Of a stretch of DNA of 22,867 nucleotides, positions 1-10,002 are shown piece by piece; within the stretch, counting starts at the first letter, position 1, and each line of letters opens with the position of its first letter. Where the stretch lies: positions 1 through 22,867 of the forward strand of contig CAMLNB010000024.1 of assembly GCA_946481205.1 (NCBI GenBank). Reading direction: 5' to 3'. Under the pieces are notes generated by a model that saw only the letters and a program-made list of their open reading frames with translations, made no database searches and was not told where the DNA came from. Both the position numbers and the translations under genes were made by a program. This DNA comes from an uncultured Kangiella sp. Its GTDB lineage: Bacteria; Pseudomonadota; Gammaproteobacteria; Enterobacterales; DSM-103792.

Positions 1-2032
1 TGATGATCTTCGGCGTCACGAATACCAGCAGCTCCTGCTTGTTGTTCTGGTTTTCTTTGTTACGGAACAACCAGCCAAGGCCAGGGATATCGCCGAGCAG
101 CGGTACTTTGCGCAAATTGTTGATCGTCTCTTCTTCGTAGATGCCACCCAGCACAACGGTTTCGCCATTACGAGCCAGGACCTGGGTATTGACCTCATTA
201 GTATTGATGGCTGGGCCGCGCGGCGTGTCGACGCCGAGACTGTCTTTGGTAACCGTCAGATCCAGAATGACATTGTCATCTGGGGTGATTAGCGGTTTCA
301 CTGTCAAAGACAACACCGCCTTCCGGAAGGTCACGTTGGTATTACCGGCTGACGAAGCCTGCAGATATGGGATTTCAACGCCCGTCTCGATAAACGACTC
401 GCGTTGGTTTGCCGTCATCAGGCGCGGGCTGGAAATCACCTCGCCTCGACTCTCAGCCTCCAGAGCGGACAACTCGAGATCCAAGATCGTGCCATCTGAT
501 AGCCGACCAAGATTAATACCTATCGATCCGGCAGCTTGATCCACTGGCATATTCACATTTAGGCGATCACCAAGGTCGGCAGTACCGCTCGCCGCCATAG
601 ATTCTGCGCCTTCCAGACTCCCTGCAAAACCACTCTGGCTGTTCTTGTCTGAGAAACCAAAACGAACGCCCAGTTCCTTGGTGAAATCATCGTTTGCGAC
701 AACCACACGCGACTCAATCAACACCTGACGGACCGGTATATCCAACGTCCGGATCAGAGCACGAACCTCTTCTAGCTTGCGTGGAGTGTCCTGTATCAAC
801 AACGTGTTGGTTCGGTCATCCACTGAAACTTGGCCACGTTCCGACAACAGAACATTGCTTTCGTCCTTCAGCAACTTGGCAATATCCAAGGCCTTGGCAT
901 AGTTCACCTGAATAAATTCAGAGCGCAGCTGAATCAACTCTTCCTGTTGCTTTTCTGTCTCCAAGCTCAGCCGTTCGCGTGCAGCAATTTCATCGGCTGG
1001 CGCAACCAGCATCACGTTGCCATTCTGACGTTTGTCCAAACCCTTAGTCTTGAGGATCAGATCCAAGGCCTGATCCCAAGGCACATTCTGCAACCGCAGT
1101 GTAATCGAACCACCAACAGAGTCCGATGTCACCATATTGATGCTGGTGTAATCGGCAATGATCTGCAGCACCGCACGCACCGGAATTTCTTGGAAATTCA
1201 ACGACAGTCGATTACCGGTGTAGGTCGGTTCACGCAGCTTGCGCTCCTCCACCTCTGCCTTGGTCAGCGGCTTCAACTCCAAGGTGAAATTCTCATTAGC
1301 TTGATAGGCCAAATAATCAAATTCCCCGCTGGTCTCAATACGAACGCTGACGTTGCTACCACGGCGAGAAATATCGACTATCTTCGCTGGCGTACCAAAG
1401 TCCAGCACATCCAATTTACGGATCAATTCATTGGAGATTGAGGTGCCGATGAAGTCGGCGATAACGGTACGGCCTTCCTGCCGAACGTCGACGCCAATTT
1501 TCGGATTGCCCAAGCGGAAGACCACACGGCCCTCTCCCTTTTCACCGCGGCGGAAATCGACTGACTGAATACCCGTATCACTACGCACCGCCGCCGGCTT
1601 TGCCGCTGTGCTGCTGGTCGTTGCAACTGCGGTACTGCCACCCGCTTCACCGAGCAGAATAACGAGGTCATTGCCGTCTGCCCGTGCGGTGTACGGAACT
1701 TGCTGCTCAAGATTGACCACCACCCGCGTCCGACCCTGCGCTTCCGCGACCGAGACGCTACGAGCAAAACCAGCCCCTATCGGCATGCTTTTTTTGTCGA
1801 GCGCCAACGTAACGCTTGGGAGATCCAAAGACAGGCGCGCAGGATTGTCAGTCGTGAATGCCCTCGGCACGGCTACTGGTTCCGACAACGTCAAACGAAT
1901 TTCGACTTTGTCGCCACCTAGCGCGTTAAAGTTCATGGCCGTCAGGTCGGCAGCTTCCGCGACCGAGCTCAATAACGCCAGCAGCGCGCCGACCGGCGTC
2001 AATGCGAATTGGTATTTCTGCTTCCGATTCAT
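1..2032 (-). CDS. pilQ: Type IV pilus secretin PilQ (C-terminus cut by window edge)
   Basis: PilQ forms the outer-membrane secretin ring through which the type IV pilus passes. My translation gives about 677 residues. A signal peptide ends near Ala27 (SVAEA|AD). Two AMIN domains, which bind peptidoglycan in this family, lie at about 28-120 and 154-254. An STN/N0 domain is near 277-340, a secretin N1 repeat near 369-445, and the secretin core follows. The secretin signature VPLLGDIPGLGWLFRNK sits near 640-656. The frame is still open at base 1 after ELLVFVTPKII, so probably only 10-20 residues are missing. ATG codons at 2038 and 2032 share the frame; I chose 2032 because AGGAG (2041-2045) lies 8 nt upstream of it but only 2 nt from 2038. 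It is last in the pilMNOPQ operon, 23 bp after pilP. Base composition is clearly more AT-rich than pilM. Confidence 0.96.
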   Translation of the reverse strand, partial: MNRKQKYQFALTPVGALLALLSSVAEAADLTAMNFNALGGDKVEIRLTLSEPVAVPRAFTTDNPARLSLDLPSVTLALDKKSMPIGAGFARSVSVAEAQGRTRVVVNLEQQVPYTARADGNDLVILLGEAGGSTAVATTSSTAAKPAAVRSDTGIQSVDFRRGEKGEGRVVFRLGNPKIGVDVRQEGRTVIADFIGTSISNELIRKLDVLDFGTPAKIVDISRRGSNVSVRIETSGEFDYLAYQANENFTLELKPLTKAEVEERKLREPTYTGNRLSLNFQEIPVRAVLQIIADYTSINMVTSDSVGGSITLRLQNVPWDQALDLILKTKGLDKRQNGNVMLVAPADEIAARERLSLETEKQQEELIQLRSEFIQVNYAKALDIAKLLKDESNVLLSERGQVSVDDRTNTLLIQDTPRKLEEVRALIRTLDIPVRQVLIESRVVVANDDFTKELGVRFGFSDKNSQSGFAGSLEGAESMAASGTADLGDRLNVNMPVDQAAGSIGINLGRLSDGTILDLELSALEAESRGEVISSPRLMTANQRESFIETGVEIPYLQASSAGNTNVTFRKAVLSLTVKPLITPDDNVILDLTVTKDSLGVDTPRGPAINTNEVNTQVLARNGETVVLGGIYEEETINNLRKVPLLGDIPGLGWLFRNKENQNNKQELLVFVTPKII

Positions 2033-2055
2033 AATCATGACTCCTGCGCGCCCCT

Positions 2056-2598
2056 TTACTCGCCCAGATTCAAATAGGTTTCCCGCTTGACCCAGCAACC
2101 GGTGCCATCAGGAATTCGTTCTTCCAAGGTGACGCGATCTTCTGCGATGCGCATCACTTTGCCGTGGTTGATACCGAGGTAACTACCCACGCCAACGCGA
2201 TACACCACGCCCGAGTTGGCTCCAGCCGATCCGCGAATAATGGCTTCAAATCTATTCGGGCTGCCGATCACGCCAACCATGCGCAATGTTTCTAAGGTGT
2301 ACCGCTCCAAATCTTCTTTACGTCGATTTGGATCGGGTAAAGCATCTTCTGGGCAACCCTCAACAATTTCTGCCAGCTGAGCAATCTGACCAATTTGGAA
2401 CGCCGCAAAGGGACTACGCAGATCAGCTGCTGCGTACCGAAACTCTTCCTGAGGCTTCAATTCAGGCATCGGTGGAATAGCGCCTGGTGGCTTCGCTTTT
2501 ACTTCCCGCACCCAAAGCTTCAAATCATCGCTGGCGTCACCACCGCAGCCCGTCAGTACTACCGCAGCGAGCAGGGCTGTCAAGAAAGGGCTCTTCAT
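2056..2598 (-). CDS. pilP: Type IV pilus inner-membrane lipoprotein PilP
   Basis: PilP is an inner-membrane-anchored periplasmic lipoprotein that links the PilN/PilO dimer to the PilQ secretin. The 180-residue length is typical. The signal sequence ends in the lipobox LTGC, with Cys18 as the lipidation site, followed by a Pro-rich linker (about 37-50: KPPGAIPPMPELKP). The C-terminal half, from about residue 105, is the conserved beta-domain (VGVGSYLGINHGKVMRI, ending in WVKRETYLNLGE). The ATG overlaps the pilO stop by 4 nt (ATGA), and GGAGG lies 7 nt upstream within pilO, so translation is probably coupled. Position in the operon and the lipobox make the call secure. Confidence 0.96.
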   Translation of the reverse strand: MKSPFLTALLAAVVLTGCGGDASDDLKLWVREVKAKPPGAIPPMPELKPQEEFRYAAADLRSPFAAFQIGQIAQLAEIVEGCPEDALPDPNRRKEDLERYTLETLRMVGVIGSPNRFEAIIRGSAGANSGVVYRVGVGSYLGINHGKVMRIAEDRVTLEERIPDGTGCWVKRETYLNLGE

Positions 2599-3206
2599 TT
2601 GCCTTCCTCCGCCTCATAACGGTATGTCTTGGCAATCAGATCCAAAGTAAGGCTATCTGAATTCTCAATATCGCCAGCCTTTGCCGTGGTTTTTAGCGTG
2701 AAATCATGAATGGTCACGATTCGCGGCAAGGCAGATACTTTGCTGATGAACTCACCAATCTGGTGATAACCCCCAGTCATGGAAATAACAATCGGCGTTT
2801 CAATATAGAACTCTCGCCTCACGTCGGCTTCTTTCTCCAACTTATTGGAGTAGAGGCCTGATCCGGATGCTGCATAAGAAATTTCATCAATCAGACCAGG
2901 CACCTCAGTGCTTTTGGGTAACTGGCGCAGTAAGTCTTTGAACGCTTCCTGCATTTGCTGCATCTGTTGGCGATAAGCTCCCAAGTTTGCTGCTTTGCGC
3001 TGCTTTTCCTCAAACTCATTCCGCTTTGTCATCTCTTGCTTCTCAGCTGCCTCGAGTACATCCCATTGCGGCGATATGACGAAGTACCAAGCGGCGAAAA
3101 CCACAAGCAGACAGGCAACAAGAATCAAGAAGCCCTTTGCAATCGGTGGCGCACTGCCAAGATTATTGAAGTCAATTTTGTTCAGATCTTGAAGGTTAAG
3201 CTTCAT
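2595..3206 (-). CDS. pilO: Type IV pilus assembly protein PilO
   Basis: PilO is a bitopic inner-membrane protein that forms a heterodimer with PilN and sets the spacing between the cytoplasmic PilM ring and periplasmic PilP/PilQ. The protein has 203 residues: a short cytoplasmic N-terminus, one membrane segment at about 24-44 (GFLILVACLLVVFAAWYFVI), a charged coiled-coil at about 50-95 rich in Glu, Lys and Gln, then a ferredoxin-like periplasmic domain (MTGGYHQIGEFISKVSALPR). It overlaps pilN by 4 nt (ATGA at 3203-3206) and pilP by 4 nt. GGGAG is 7 nt before the start. Base composition is AT-richer than pilM (45-47% GC in two 60-base lines counted by hand). Confidence 0.96.
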   Translation of the reverse strand: MKLNLQDLNKIDFNNLGSAPPIAKGFLILVACLLVVFAAWYFVISPQWDVLEAAEKQEMTKRNEFEEKQRKAANLGAYRQQMQQMQEAFKDLLRQLPKSTEVPGLIDEISYAASGSGLYSNKLEKEADVRREFYIETPIVISMTGGYHQIGEFISKVSALPRIVTIHDFTLKTTAKAGDIENSDSLTLDLIAKTYRYEAEEGK

Positions 3207-3831
3207 TTCTTGGCTCCCTTCTTCCCATCATCTTTCTTTTTCGTGTTCTTGCTGCCTTTGGCTTTCGGATCTTGTGGAGGCTCTGGTGCTTTGACTCCCT
3301 TTTGAACAGCGTAAAGTAGGAAATCACTCGACGGCGTCGCGGACTTCCTGTCCGCAGCAATTACATCAAGATCCGGGCTGCCAACCCACTGAGAGCTTTC
3401 GATATTGCGCATAAACGCTGCAACGCGTGGACTTGACTCAGTTTTGCCACGTATCGTCAGCTTGTTATCTTTGCGAACGACCTCAGTTAGAAAAATACCT
3501 TCAGGCAACAACCGAGGCATGTCATCGAACAGGTGCACGTTCAGCGGTCGGCTTTGTTGCAACTCTTGAATAATATTCATGCGTTGCTCAAGATCAGCTC
3601 GCTGTTTCTCGAGCACTTCGATTTCCTGAATTTCTTTGTCGACTACTTTGATTTCACTATCCAGATAGGCATTGCGTCGTTGCTGTTCAGCAATGATGCC
3701 CTCATAGGTGAAATACACCACACCCATTAGCATCGTGGTGAGAATCATCGACAGCACCAAGGTGCTGAAGAACTGGCGTGAGCGCTCGCGCCGTTGTTCG
3801 GCGCGCCAGGGTAGGAGGTTTATCTTGGCCA

Positions 3832-3832
<1 letters not shown>
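3203..3832 (-). CDS. pilN: Type IV pilus assembly protein PilN
   Basis: PilN is the inner-membrane partner of PilO. Its cytoplasmic N-terminal motif docks onto PilM. That motif is present here as INLLPWR (residues 4-10). One membrane segment follows at about 21-43, then a coiled-coil (about 48-95) and a periplasmic ferredoxin-like domain up to about 177. The last 32 residues (178-209) form a Pro- then Lys-rich tail with 12 lysines; given the topology this tail should be periplasmic. The start codon shares one base with the pilM stop (TGATG), and GGAG lies 9 nt upstream inside pilM. Base composition changes from GC-rich to AT-richer within the first roughly 40 codons. Confidence 0.96.
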
Positions 3833-5075
<1,243 letters not shown>

Positions 5076-7487
5076 ATGCGATTACGCTTTCCACTTTCTC
5101 TGCCCCGCTGGCTGCGGCTCAGTCTGGGCCTGCTGCTCTTGCTGTTGACCCTGCCTGTACTCGGGGCTTTGGCCATTTACCTGCACGTGGCACCGCAACT
5201 GCCGGAAGCAGCCGAGCTACGCGAAATGCGGCTGACCGAGCCGATGCAGGTGTTCAGCCAGGATGGCAAGCTGCTGGCGGTATTCGGCGAGCAGCGCCGG
5301 ATACCGGTCCGCTACGAGCAGATCCCGCCGTTGGTGGCGAATGCCTTTATTGCAGTCGAGGATCAGCGTTTTTTCAAACACCGGGGGGTAGACCTCTGGG
5401 GATTGCTGCGGATTGCCGTCAACAACCTGACCAACGACCGGGCCGAGGGGGCGTCCACCATCACCATGCAGGTGGCCCGCAATTATTTCCTGAGTCGCGA
5501 GCGGACGTTGTCGCGCAAGTTCACAGAAATCTTCCTTGCCCTGCGAATCGAAGCCGAATTTGATAAGCAGGCCATCCTCGAGATGTACCTGAACAAGATC
5601 CACTTCAGCCACAAGGCCTATGGTGTCGCCGCCGCGGCCCAGGTCTATTACGGGAAGACGCTGGAGCAGCTTGAGCTGCACGAAATCGCCGTACTCGCCG
5701 GCATTCCGAAAGGCGAGTCGATGTACAACCCGATCAGCAACCCGAAGAACGCCACCGGCCGACGCAATCACGTGTTGAATCGGATGCGGGCGGAAAACTT
5801 CATTACTGACGAGCAGTTACAACAGGCGCTGGCGATGCCGGTGGTCTCCAGCTACCACGGCCCGCGAGTCGAGCTGGAAGCCCCCTATCTGGCTGAAATG
5901 GTTCGGCTCGACGTCATTGCCCGCTTTGGCCAGGAAAAAGCCTACGAAGACGGCCTGAAAGTCTGGACCACCGCCCCCAGCGCGACCCAGCAAGCGGCCA
6001 ACGGCGCCCTGCTGACGGGCCTGCGCGACTACGATCGCCGCCACGGCTATCGCGGTCCGGAGCAGCAATGGCCAGCGACCGAGCTGGTCGATCGCGATGC
6101 TACGCTGAGCCGGCTCGCCAAGTTGCCGGTACTCGCCAACCAGCCGCCCGCTGTCGTGCTGAAAACCAGCGAGCAGGCTGCGACGGTACTGCTACCCGAT
6201 GGCACCGAAACCGAACTTCAGCTGGCCGACATGGCTTGGGCGCGCAAGCATATCGATGAGAACTCGATGGGCGCCGCACCGAAAACCATCGCCGACGTGT
6301 TGCAGCTGGGTGATGTCATCCGCGTCGAAAACTTGCCGGCCAACGGCGACACGCCGGCGCGCTGGGTGCTCGGCCAGGTGCCGAAAGTGGGCGGTGCATT
6401 GGTCGCGCTGCAACCGGATACCGGCGCGGTGTTGGCCTTGGTGGGTGGACTCGATTTTGAAATCAGCCAATTCAATCGCGTGACCCAAGCTCGCCGGCAA
6501 CCGGGCTCGAACCTGAAACCGTTTGTCTATTCGGCGGCGCTGGAAAAAGGTTTTTCACCGGCCACGATCGTCAATGACTCACCGGTGATCGACGAGGACA
6601 ACGGCGAAGACGAAACCTGGCGGCCAGAGAACGATGCCGGTCGCTATTTCGGCCCGATCCGTTTGCGCGTTGCTCTGACCCGCTCGACCAACTCGGTATC
6701 GATCCGGTTGTTCCAAGCGCTCGGCGCCGAGTTCGTCATCAACCACCTGAAAAAATTCGGTTTTCCTGAGAACCAATTGCCACCGTATCCGGCGCTGGCG
6801 CTCGGTGGCGCCTCCGAGATCACGCCGATGGAGCTGGTGCGCGGTTACGCCATCCTCGCCAACGGCGGCAAACGCGTCGAGCCCTGGCTAATCAGCCATG
6901 TCGAGGATGGCAGCGGCAATCGTTTGTACGAAGCCAAGCGCAGCGACGGTGAGCGCGTGCTCGATGCCCGCAATGCCTACCTGATCACCGACATCATGAA
7001 AGACGTGATCCATCGCGGCACGGCGGTCACCACGCTGACCAACACCGAATCACCGCTGCTCAAGCGCACCGACTTGGCCGGCAAAACCGGTACCACCAAT
7101 GACTCGAAAGAGGCTTGGTTCTCCGGCTATAACCCGGACATCGTCGCGACCGCCTGGGTCGGTTTCGATGATCACCGGAAAAAACTGGGGCGGATTGAGT
7201 ACGGTGGCAAAGCAGCGCTGCCGATCTGGCAGCAATTCATGGAAACCGTGCTCGCCAATGCCCCGGTGCCGGTCGACCTGCCGCCTCCCGGTGTTGTCAC
7301 CGCCCGCATCGATGCTGAAACCGGTTTGCTGGCCGCAAGCAACAGTAAGAACGCGATCATGGAATTGTTCATGGCCGAGTTGGCACCAACCGAAACGGCG
7401 CCGCAGTCGGAAGATAACCCGGACATTTTCAATAGCAATGACAACAGCGAACAACCTGACATTGCCGCGGAAGAACCGTTGTTCTAA
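5076..7487 (+). CDS. ponA: Class A penicillin-binding protein 1A (glycosyltransferase/transpeptidase)
   Basis: This bifunctional inner-membrane enzyme polymerises lipid II into glycan strands and cross-links the peptides in the periplasm. The 803 residues show a short cytoplasmic N-terminus, a membrane anchor at about 13-34, and a GT51 domain with EDQRFFKHRGVD (catalytic Glu95), EGASTITMQVARN, RKFTEIFLALRIE and YLNKIHFSHKAYGV. An OB-like insert spans about 300-420. The transpeptidase follows, with SxxK at Ser478-Lys481 (SNLK), SxN at 537-539 (STN) and KTG at 670-672 (KTGTTND). The C-terminal tail is acidic (many D/E/N). All catalytic motifs are intact. It is divergent from pilM, as in Pseudomonas, where ponA (mrcA) adjoins the pilMNOPQ operon. 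A terminator follows 28 bp after the stop. Confidence 0.97.
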   Translation: MRLRFPLSLPRWLRLSLGLLLLLLTLPVLGALAIYLHVAPQLPEAAELREMRLTEPMQVFSQDGKLLAVFGEQRRIPVRYEQIPPLVANAFIAVEDQRFFKHRGVDLWGLLRIAVNNLTNDRAEGASTITMQVARNYFLSRERTLSRKFTEIFLALRIEAEFDKQAILEMYLNKIHFSHKAYGVAAAAQVYYGKTLEQLELHEIAVLAGIPKGESMYNPISNPKNATGRRNHVLNRMRAENFITDEQLQQALAMPVVSSYHGPRVELEAPYLAEMVRLDVIARFGQEKAYEDGLKVWTTAPSATQQAANGALLTGLRDYDRRHGYRGPEQQWPATELVDRDATLSRLAKLPVLANQPPAVVLKTSEQAATVLLPDGTETELQLADMAWARKHIDENSMGAAPKTIADVLQLGDVIRVENLPANGDTPARWVLGQVPKVGGALVALQPDTGAVLALVGGLDFEISQFNRVTQARRQPGSNLKPFVYSAALEKGFSPATIVNDSPVIDEDNGEDETWRPENDAGRYFGPIRLRVALTRSTNSVSIRLFQALGAEFVINHLKKFGFPENQLPPYPALALGGASEITPMELVRGYAILANGGKRVEPWLISHVEDGSGNRLYEAKRSDGERVLDARNAYLITDIMKDVIHRGTAVTTLTNTESPLLKRTDLAGKTGTTNDSKEAWFSGYNPDIVATAWVGFDDHRKKLGRIEYGGKAALPIWQQFMETVLANAPVPVDLPPPGVVTARIDAETGLLAASNSKNAIMELFMAELAPTETAPQSEDNPDIFNSNDNSEQPDIAAEEPLF

Positions 7488-7514
7488 GACAAACGACAAC
7501 GCACAACAACAAAG

Positions 7515-7541
7515 AAAAGGGCTGCGATTGCAGCCCTTTTT
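7515..7541. terminator. Bidirectional intrinsic terminator between ponA and malic enzyme
   Basis: The arms AAAAGGGCTGC (7515-7525) and GCAGCCCTTTT (7530-7540) pair perfectly around the loop GATT. T runs flank it in both directions, so it can end ponA on plus and the malic enzyme gene on minus. It lies between two convergent genes, exactly where such a shared terminator is expected. Confidence 0.93.
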
Positions 7542-7581
7542 CTTGCCAAGATTGCGCCAGCACAAACGCGCAGCACTACGC

Positions 7582-8835
7582 TTACGACATCGGCGGATAG
7601 TGTTCCGGATACGGCAGCTGAGCGACACCGGTACGCACGGCAGCCGCCGCCACCGCCGGAGCAACGCGCTCGCGCAGGCGCGAATCCATCGGTTTCGGAA
7701 TGATGTAATCCGGGCCGAAGGTCAGCGACTTCAGATCCGGATACGCTGCCAACACTTCCGGCAGCACCGGCTCTTTTGCGATCGAAGCAATCGCATCGAC
7801 CGCGGCGATCAGCATTTCCTGATTGATCCGGCGGGCACGAACATCAAGCGCACCGCGGAAAATGTACGGGAAGCCGAGCACGTTGTTGACCTGGTTCGGG
7901 TAGTCGGAACGGCCGGTCGCCATCATCACGTCCGGGCGCGCCGCTTTGGCAACATCCGGACGAATTTCCGGGTCCGGATTCGACAGCGCGAACACCAACG
8001 GATTCGGCGCCATTTTCTTCAGTTGTTCACCAGTAACCAGATCCGGGCCGGAAACACCGATAAACACATCAGCGCCGGTCAGCGCATCTTCCAGCGTGCG
8101 CTTGTCGGTGTTGTTGGCAAACATGAATTTGTAGGCGTTCAGATCTTTGCGGCCGGTGTGAACCACACCCTGGCGGTCGACCATGAAAATGTTCTCGCGG
8201 CGCGCACCCATGCTGACCAGCAGACGCATCGAGGCGATACCGGCCGCGCCGGCACCGAGACAGACGATTTTCACGTCCTCGATCTTCTTCTTGCCGATTT
8301 CGAGCGCATTGCGCAGACCGGCGGCGAGCACCACAGCGGTGCCGTGCTGATCGTCATGGAACACCGGAATATCGAGTCGCTCGATCAGCGCTTCTTCGAT
8401 TTCGAAACACTGCGGCGCCTTGATATCTTCGAGGTTGATGCCACCAAAGGTCGGCGAAATGCGCACCACGGTTTCGATAAAAGTCTGCGCGCTTTCGGCA
8501 TTGACTTCGATATCGAACACATCGATGTCGGCAAATTTCTTGAACAGCACTGCCTTGCCTTCCATCACCGGTTTGCCGGCGAGCGCGCCAACATCGCCAA
8601 GACCGAGCACTGCAGTGCCGTCGGTGATCACCGCGACGAGATTGCCTTTGGCGGTATAGCGATAAGCAGCGGCGGGATCTTTGGCGATTTCGCGCACCGG
8701 TTCGGCCACTCCGGGCGTGTAAGCCAGCGACAGGTCGTTGACGTTTTCGGTGGGTTTGGTGATCGCGATCGCGAGTTTGCCCGGCTTCGGCTCCTCGTGA
8801 TAACGCAGGGCCGCGCGCCGTTTCTCTTCTTGCAT
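7582..8835 (-). CDS. maeB: NAD(P)-dependent malic enzyme, short form
   Basis: Malic enzyme oxidatively decarboxylates malate to pyruvate and reduces NAD(P)+, supplying NADPH and pyruvate in the cytoplasm. Of the 417 residues, the N-terminal part holds the catalytic Tyr39 ([10 protein letters not shown]) and Lys94 ([12 protein letters not shown]). Metal-binding residues are in NLEDI (Glu136/Asp137) and FHDDQHGTA (Asp161/162). The Rossmann dinucleotide loop is GAGAAG (194-199). The conserved SNPDPEI and [15 protein letters not shown] motifs follow. It lacks the C-terminal phosphotransacetylase-like domain that makes E. coli MaeB about 760 residues long, so it is the short version; the symbol is by family. 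NADP versus NAD preference cannot be read safely. AAAGG is about 11 nt upstream of the start, a wide spacing. It faces ponA. Confidence 0.95.
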   Translation of the reverse strand: MQEEKRRAALRYHEEPKPGKLAIAITKPTENVNDLSLAYTPGVAEPVREIAKDPAAAYRYTAKGNLVAVITDGTAVLGLGDVGALAGKPVMEGKAVLFKKFADIDVFDIEVNAESAQTFIETVVRISPTFGGINLEDIKAPQCFEIEEALIERLDIPVFHDDQHGTAVVLAAGLRNALEIGKKKIEDVKIVCLGAGAAGIASMRLLVSMGARRENIFMVDRQGVVHTGRKDLNAYKFMFANNTDKRTLEDALTGADVFIGVSGPDLVTGEQLKKMAPNPLVFALSNPDPEIRPDVAKAARPDVMMATGRSDYPNQVNNVLGFPYIFRGALDVRARRINQEMLIAAVDAIASIAKEPVLPEVLAAYPDLKSLTFGPDYIIPKPMDSRLRERVAPAVAAAAVRTGVAQLPYPEHYPPMS

Positions 8836-8947
8836 GATTATGTAAGCCTTTGAAAAAAAAGGAAGGTTGGGAAATTTTTGTGACCGTAGTGTAACGGTTT
8901 TACGGCGCCGACACAGTAATGGACCAACCAGTTATAAAACGAACAAC

Positions 8948-9754
8948 TCAGTCGGCTGAAATAACTTCTAGCGCTTGCGGATGGCGCAGATCGAGAAAGG
9001 CTTTGCCATCGCGCCAATTGACGTGACCGCGTACGGTCATGGTCTGACCGATGCCCGGCAGCCGAAAATCACCTTGAAACAAGGCGGCGTTGCTGGCGGC
9101 AATGCGAACGTGCAAACGCTGATCGAGGATCACGGTGATGGCGTCACCGCGCTTGCGATAACCGGAAACGGCGCCGCTGACCACGCCATACAGACCGGGC
9201 CCGGCCTGCAATTGCTTGACCGGACGTGGCTGAAATTCCGGCAATGCCCAGATGCCGAGCCGCTGTTGGCGCGCCGGCTGTTCGTAGCGGGCGTAGCAAC
9301 GCCAGAGCGCGTCATTGGGCGGGAAAATGTAGACATGGGCGAGACCGCGTTCAAGCAGCGGCCGGGCAACATCCTGACCATCGGCACGCAGCAGCTGGGC
9401 CAGCGTGCGGCCGTGAACATCGTATTTTTCGCTGTCGCTGAGCAGTTGCACGCGGCTGCCTTTCGGCAGCAGATACTGCAGGGTTTTGCGCGCTTCCAGC
9501 GCCAGCGCTGACGAGCGCTCAGGATGCTCGTGATCCACTTCAAGCGTGCCGAAGGCGAGCAAACGGACCCGGCGATTATCAGCCAGCCGGACCGTGTCGC
9601 CATCAAGCACCGAGGCGATTTCGGCGGTTTCTGCCAGGCCAGGCAAACGACACAGCGGTGCGGCGTCATTAGCCGCCAGCCGGGTGTTGACGAGCCCGCA
9701 ACAGCCAACAAAAAAGGCGCTGAGTAGCGCCTTTTTGCCCAGCGTCGATCGCAT
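8948..9754 (-). CDS. Staphylococcal-nuclease-like (SNase/TNase) exported protein
   Basis: The protein has an SNase-fold domain related to thermonuclease. Numbered from the ATG, residues 1-28 look like an export signal with a possible lipobox (FVGC, Cys18); signal peptidase I cleavage near LAA|ND is the alternative. The domain shows the Asp pair in LDGDTV (Asp51/Asp53), Arg64, Glu72, and Arg116 in YDVHGRTLAQLL. The residue matching the metal ligand Asp40 of S. aureus nuclease appears to be Gly69 (LAFGTLE), so catalysis may be weak or altered. Region 185-268 adds an OB-like C-terminal part. The ATG at 9754 shares one base with the rpmE stop (TGATG); a GTG at 9757, in frame, is the alternative start. 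A strong intrinsic terminator lies inside codons 6-15. Pseudomonas also carries a nuclease gene next to rpmE. Confidence 0.86.
   Translation of the reverse strand: MRSTLGKKALLSAFFVGCCGLVNTRLAANDAAPLCRLPGLAETAEIASVLDGDTVRLADNRRVRLLAFGTLEVDHEHPERSSALALEARKTLQYLLPKGSRVQLLSDSEKYDVHGRTLAQLLRADGQDVARPLLERGLAHVYIFPPNDALWRCYARYEQPARQQRLGIWALPEFQPRPVKQLQAGPGLYGVVSGAVSGYRKRGDAITVILDQRLHVRIAASNAALFQGDFRLPGIGQTMTVRGHVNWRDGKAFLDLRHPQALEVISAD
9710..9736 (-). terminator. Intrinsic terminator inside the 5' end of the nuclease gene
   Basis: On minus, the arms AAAAAGGCGCT (9736 to 9726) and AGCGCCTTTTT (9721 to 9711) pair perfectly around a 4-nt loop, giving an 11-bp stem ending in six T (9715-9710). It lies 18-44 bases past the rpmE stop, where an rpmE terminator would be expected, but the same bases encode residues 6-15 of the nuclease signal peptide. 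It should lower nuclease transcription relative to rpmE unless ribosomes block the hairpin. Confidence 0.85.
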
Positions 9755-9969
9755 CACTTGGCTGTGCGAGCGGCACCGAAACGCTTGCGGAAACGGTCCA
9801 CGCGGCCGCCGCTGTCAACGATCTTGTGCTTGCCGGTGTAGAACGGGTGGCAGGCCGAGCAGACGTCGAGGTTCAGGTCGCGACCAGCGGTCGAACGGAC
9901 CTTGATGACATTACCGCAGGAGCAGCTGGCGGTAATTTCGGTGTATTTCGGGTGAATGCCTTCTTGCAT
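9754..9969 (-). CDS. rpmE: 50S ribosomal protein bL31 (zinc-binding type)
   Basis: bL31 is a protein of the large ribosomal subunit that helps bridge to the small subunit. The 71 residues match the E. coli pattern closely ([22 protein letters not shown], then [14 protein letters not shown], then [12 protein letters not shown]). The four cysteines Cys16, Cys18, Cys37 and Cys40 mark the zinc-binding C+ paralogue; a zinc-free C- copy, often Zur-repressed, would be elsewhere if present. GGAG lies 7 nt before the ATG. The leader contains a perfect palindrome at 10003-10022. The stop overlaps the start of the nuclease gene. Confidence 0.98.
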   Translation of the reverse strand: MQEGIHPKYTEITASCSCGNVIKVRSTAGRDLNLDVCSACHPFYTGKHKIVDSGGRVDRFRKRFGAARTAK

Positions 9970-10002
9970 GGCGGTTCTCCGCGTGCCGCCGCCCAGCCTG
10001 CC

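Noticed and set aside
7099..8853. A 584-codon open frame on plus across the ponA end and the malic enzyme gene
   Set aside because: It is antisense or out of frame to two well-supported genes, its translation is Arg/His/Gln-rich with no recognisable domain, and it crosses a strong terminator.
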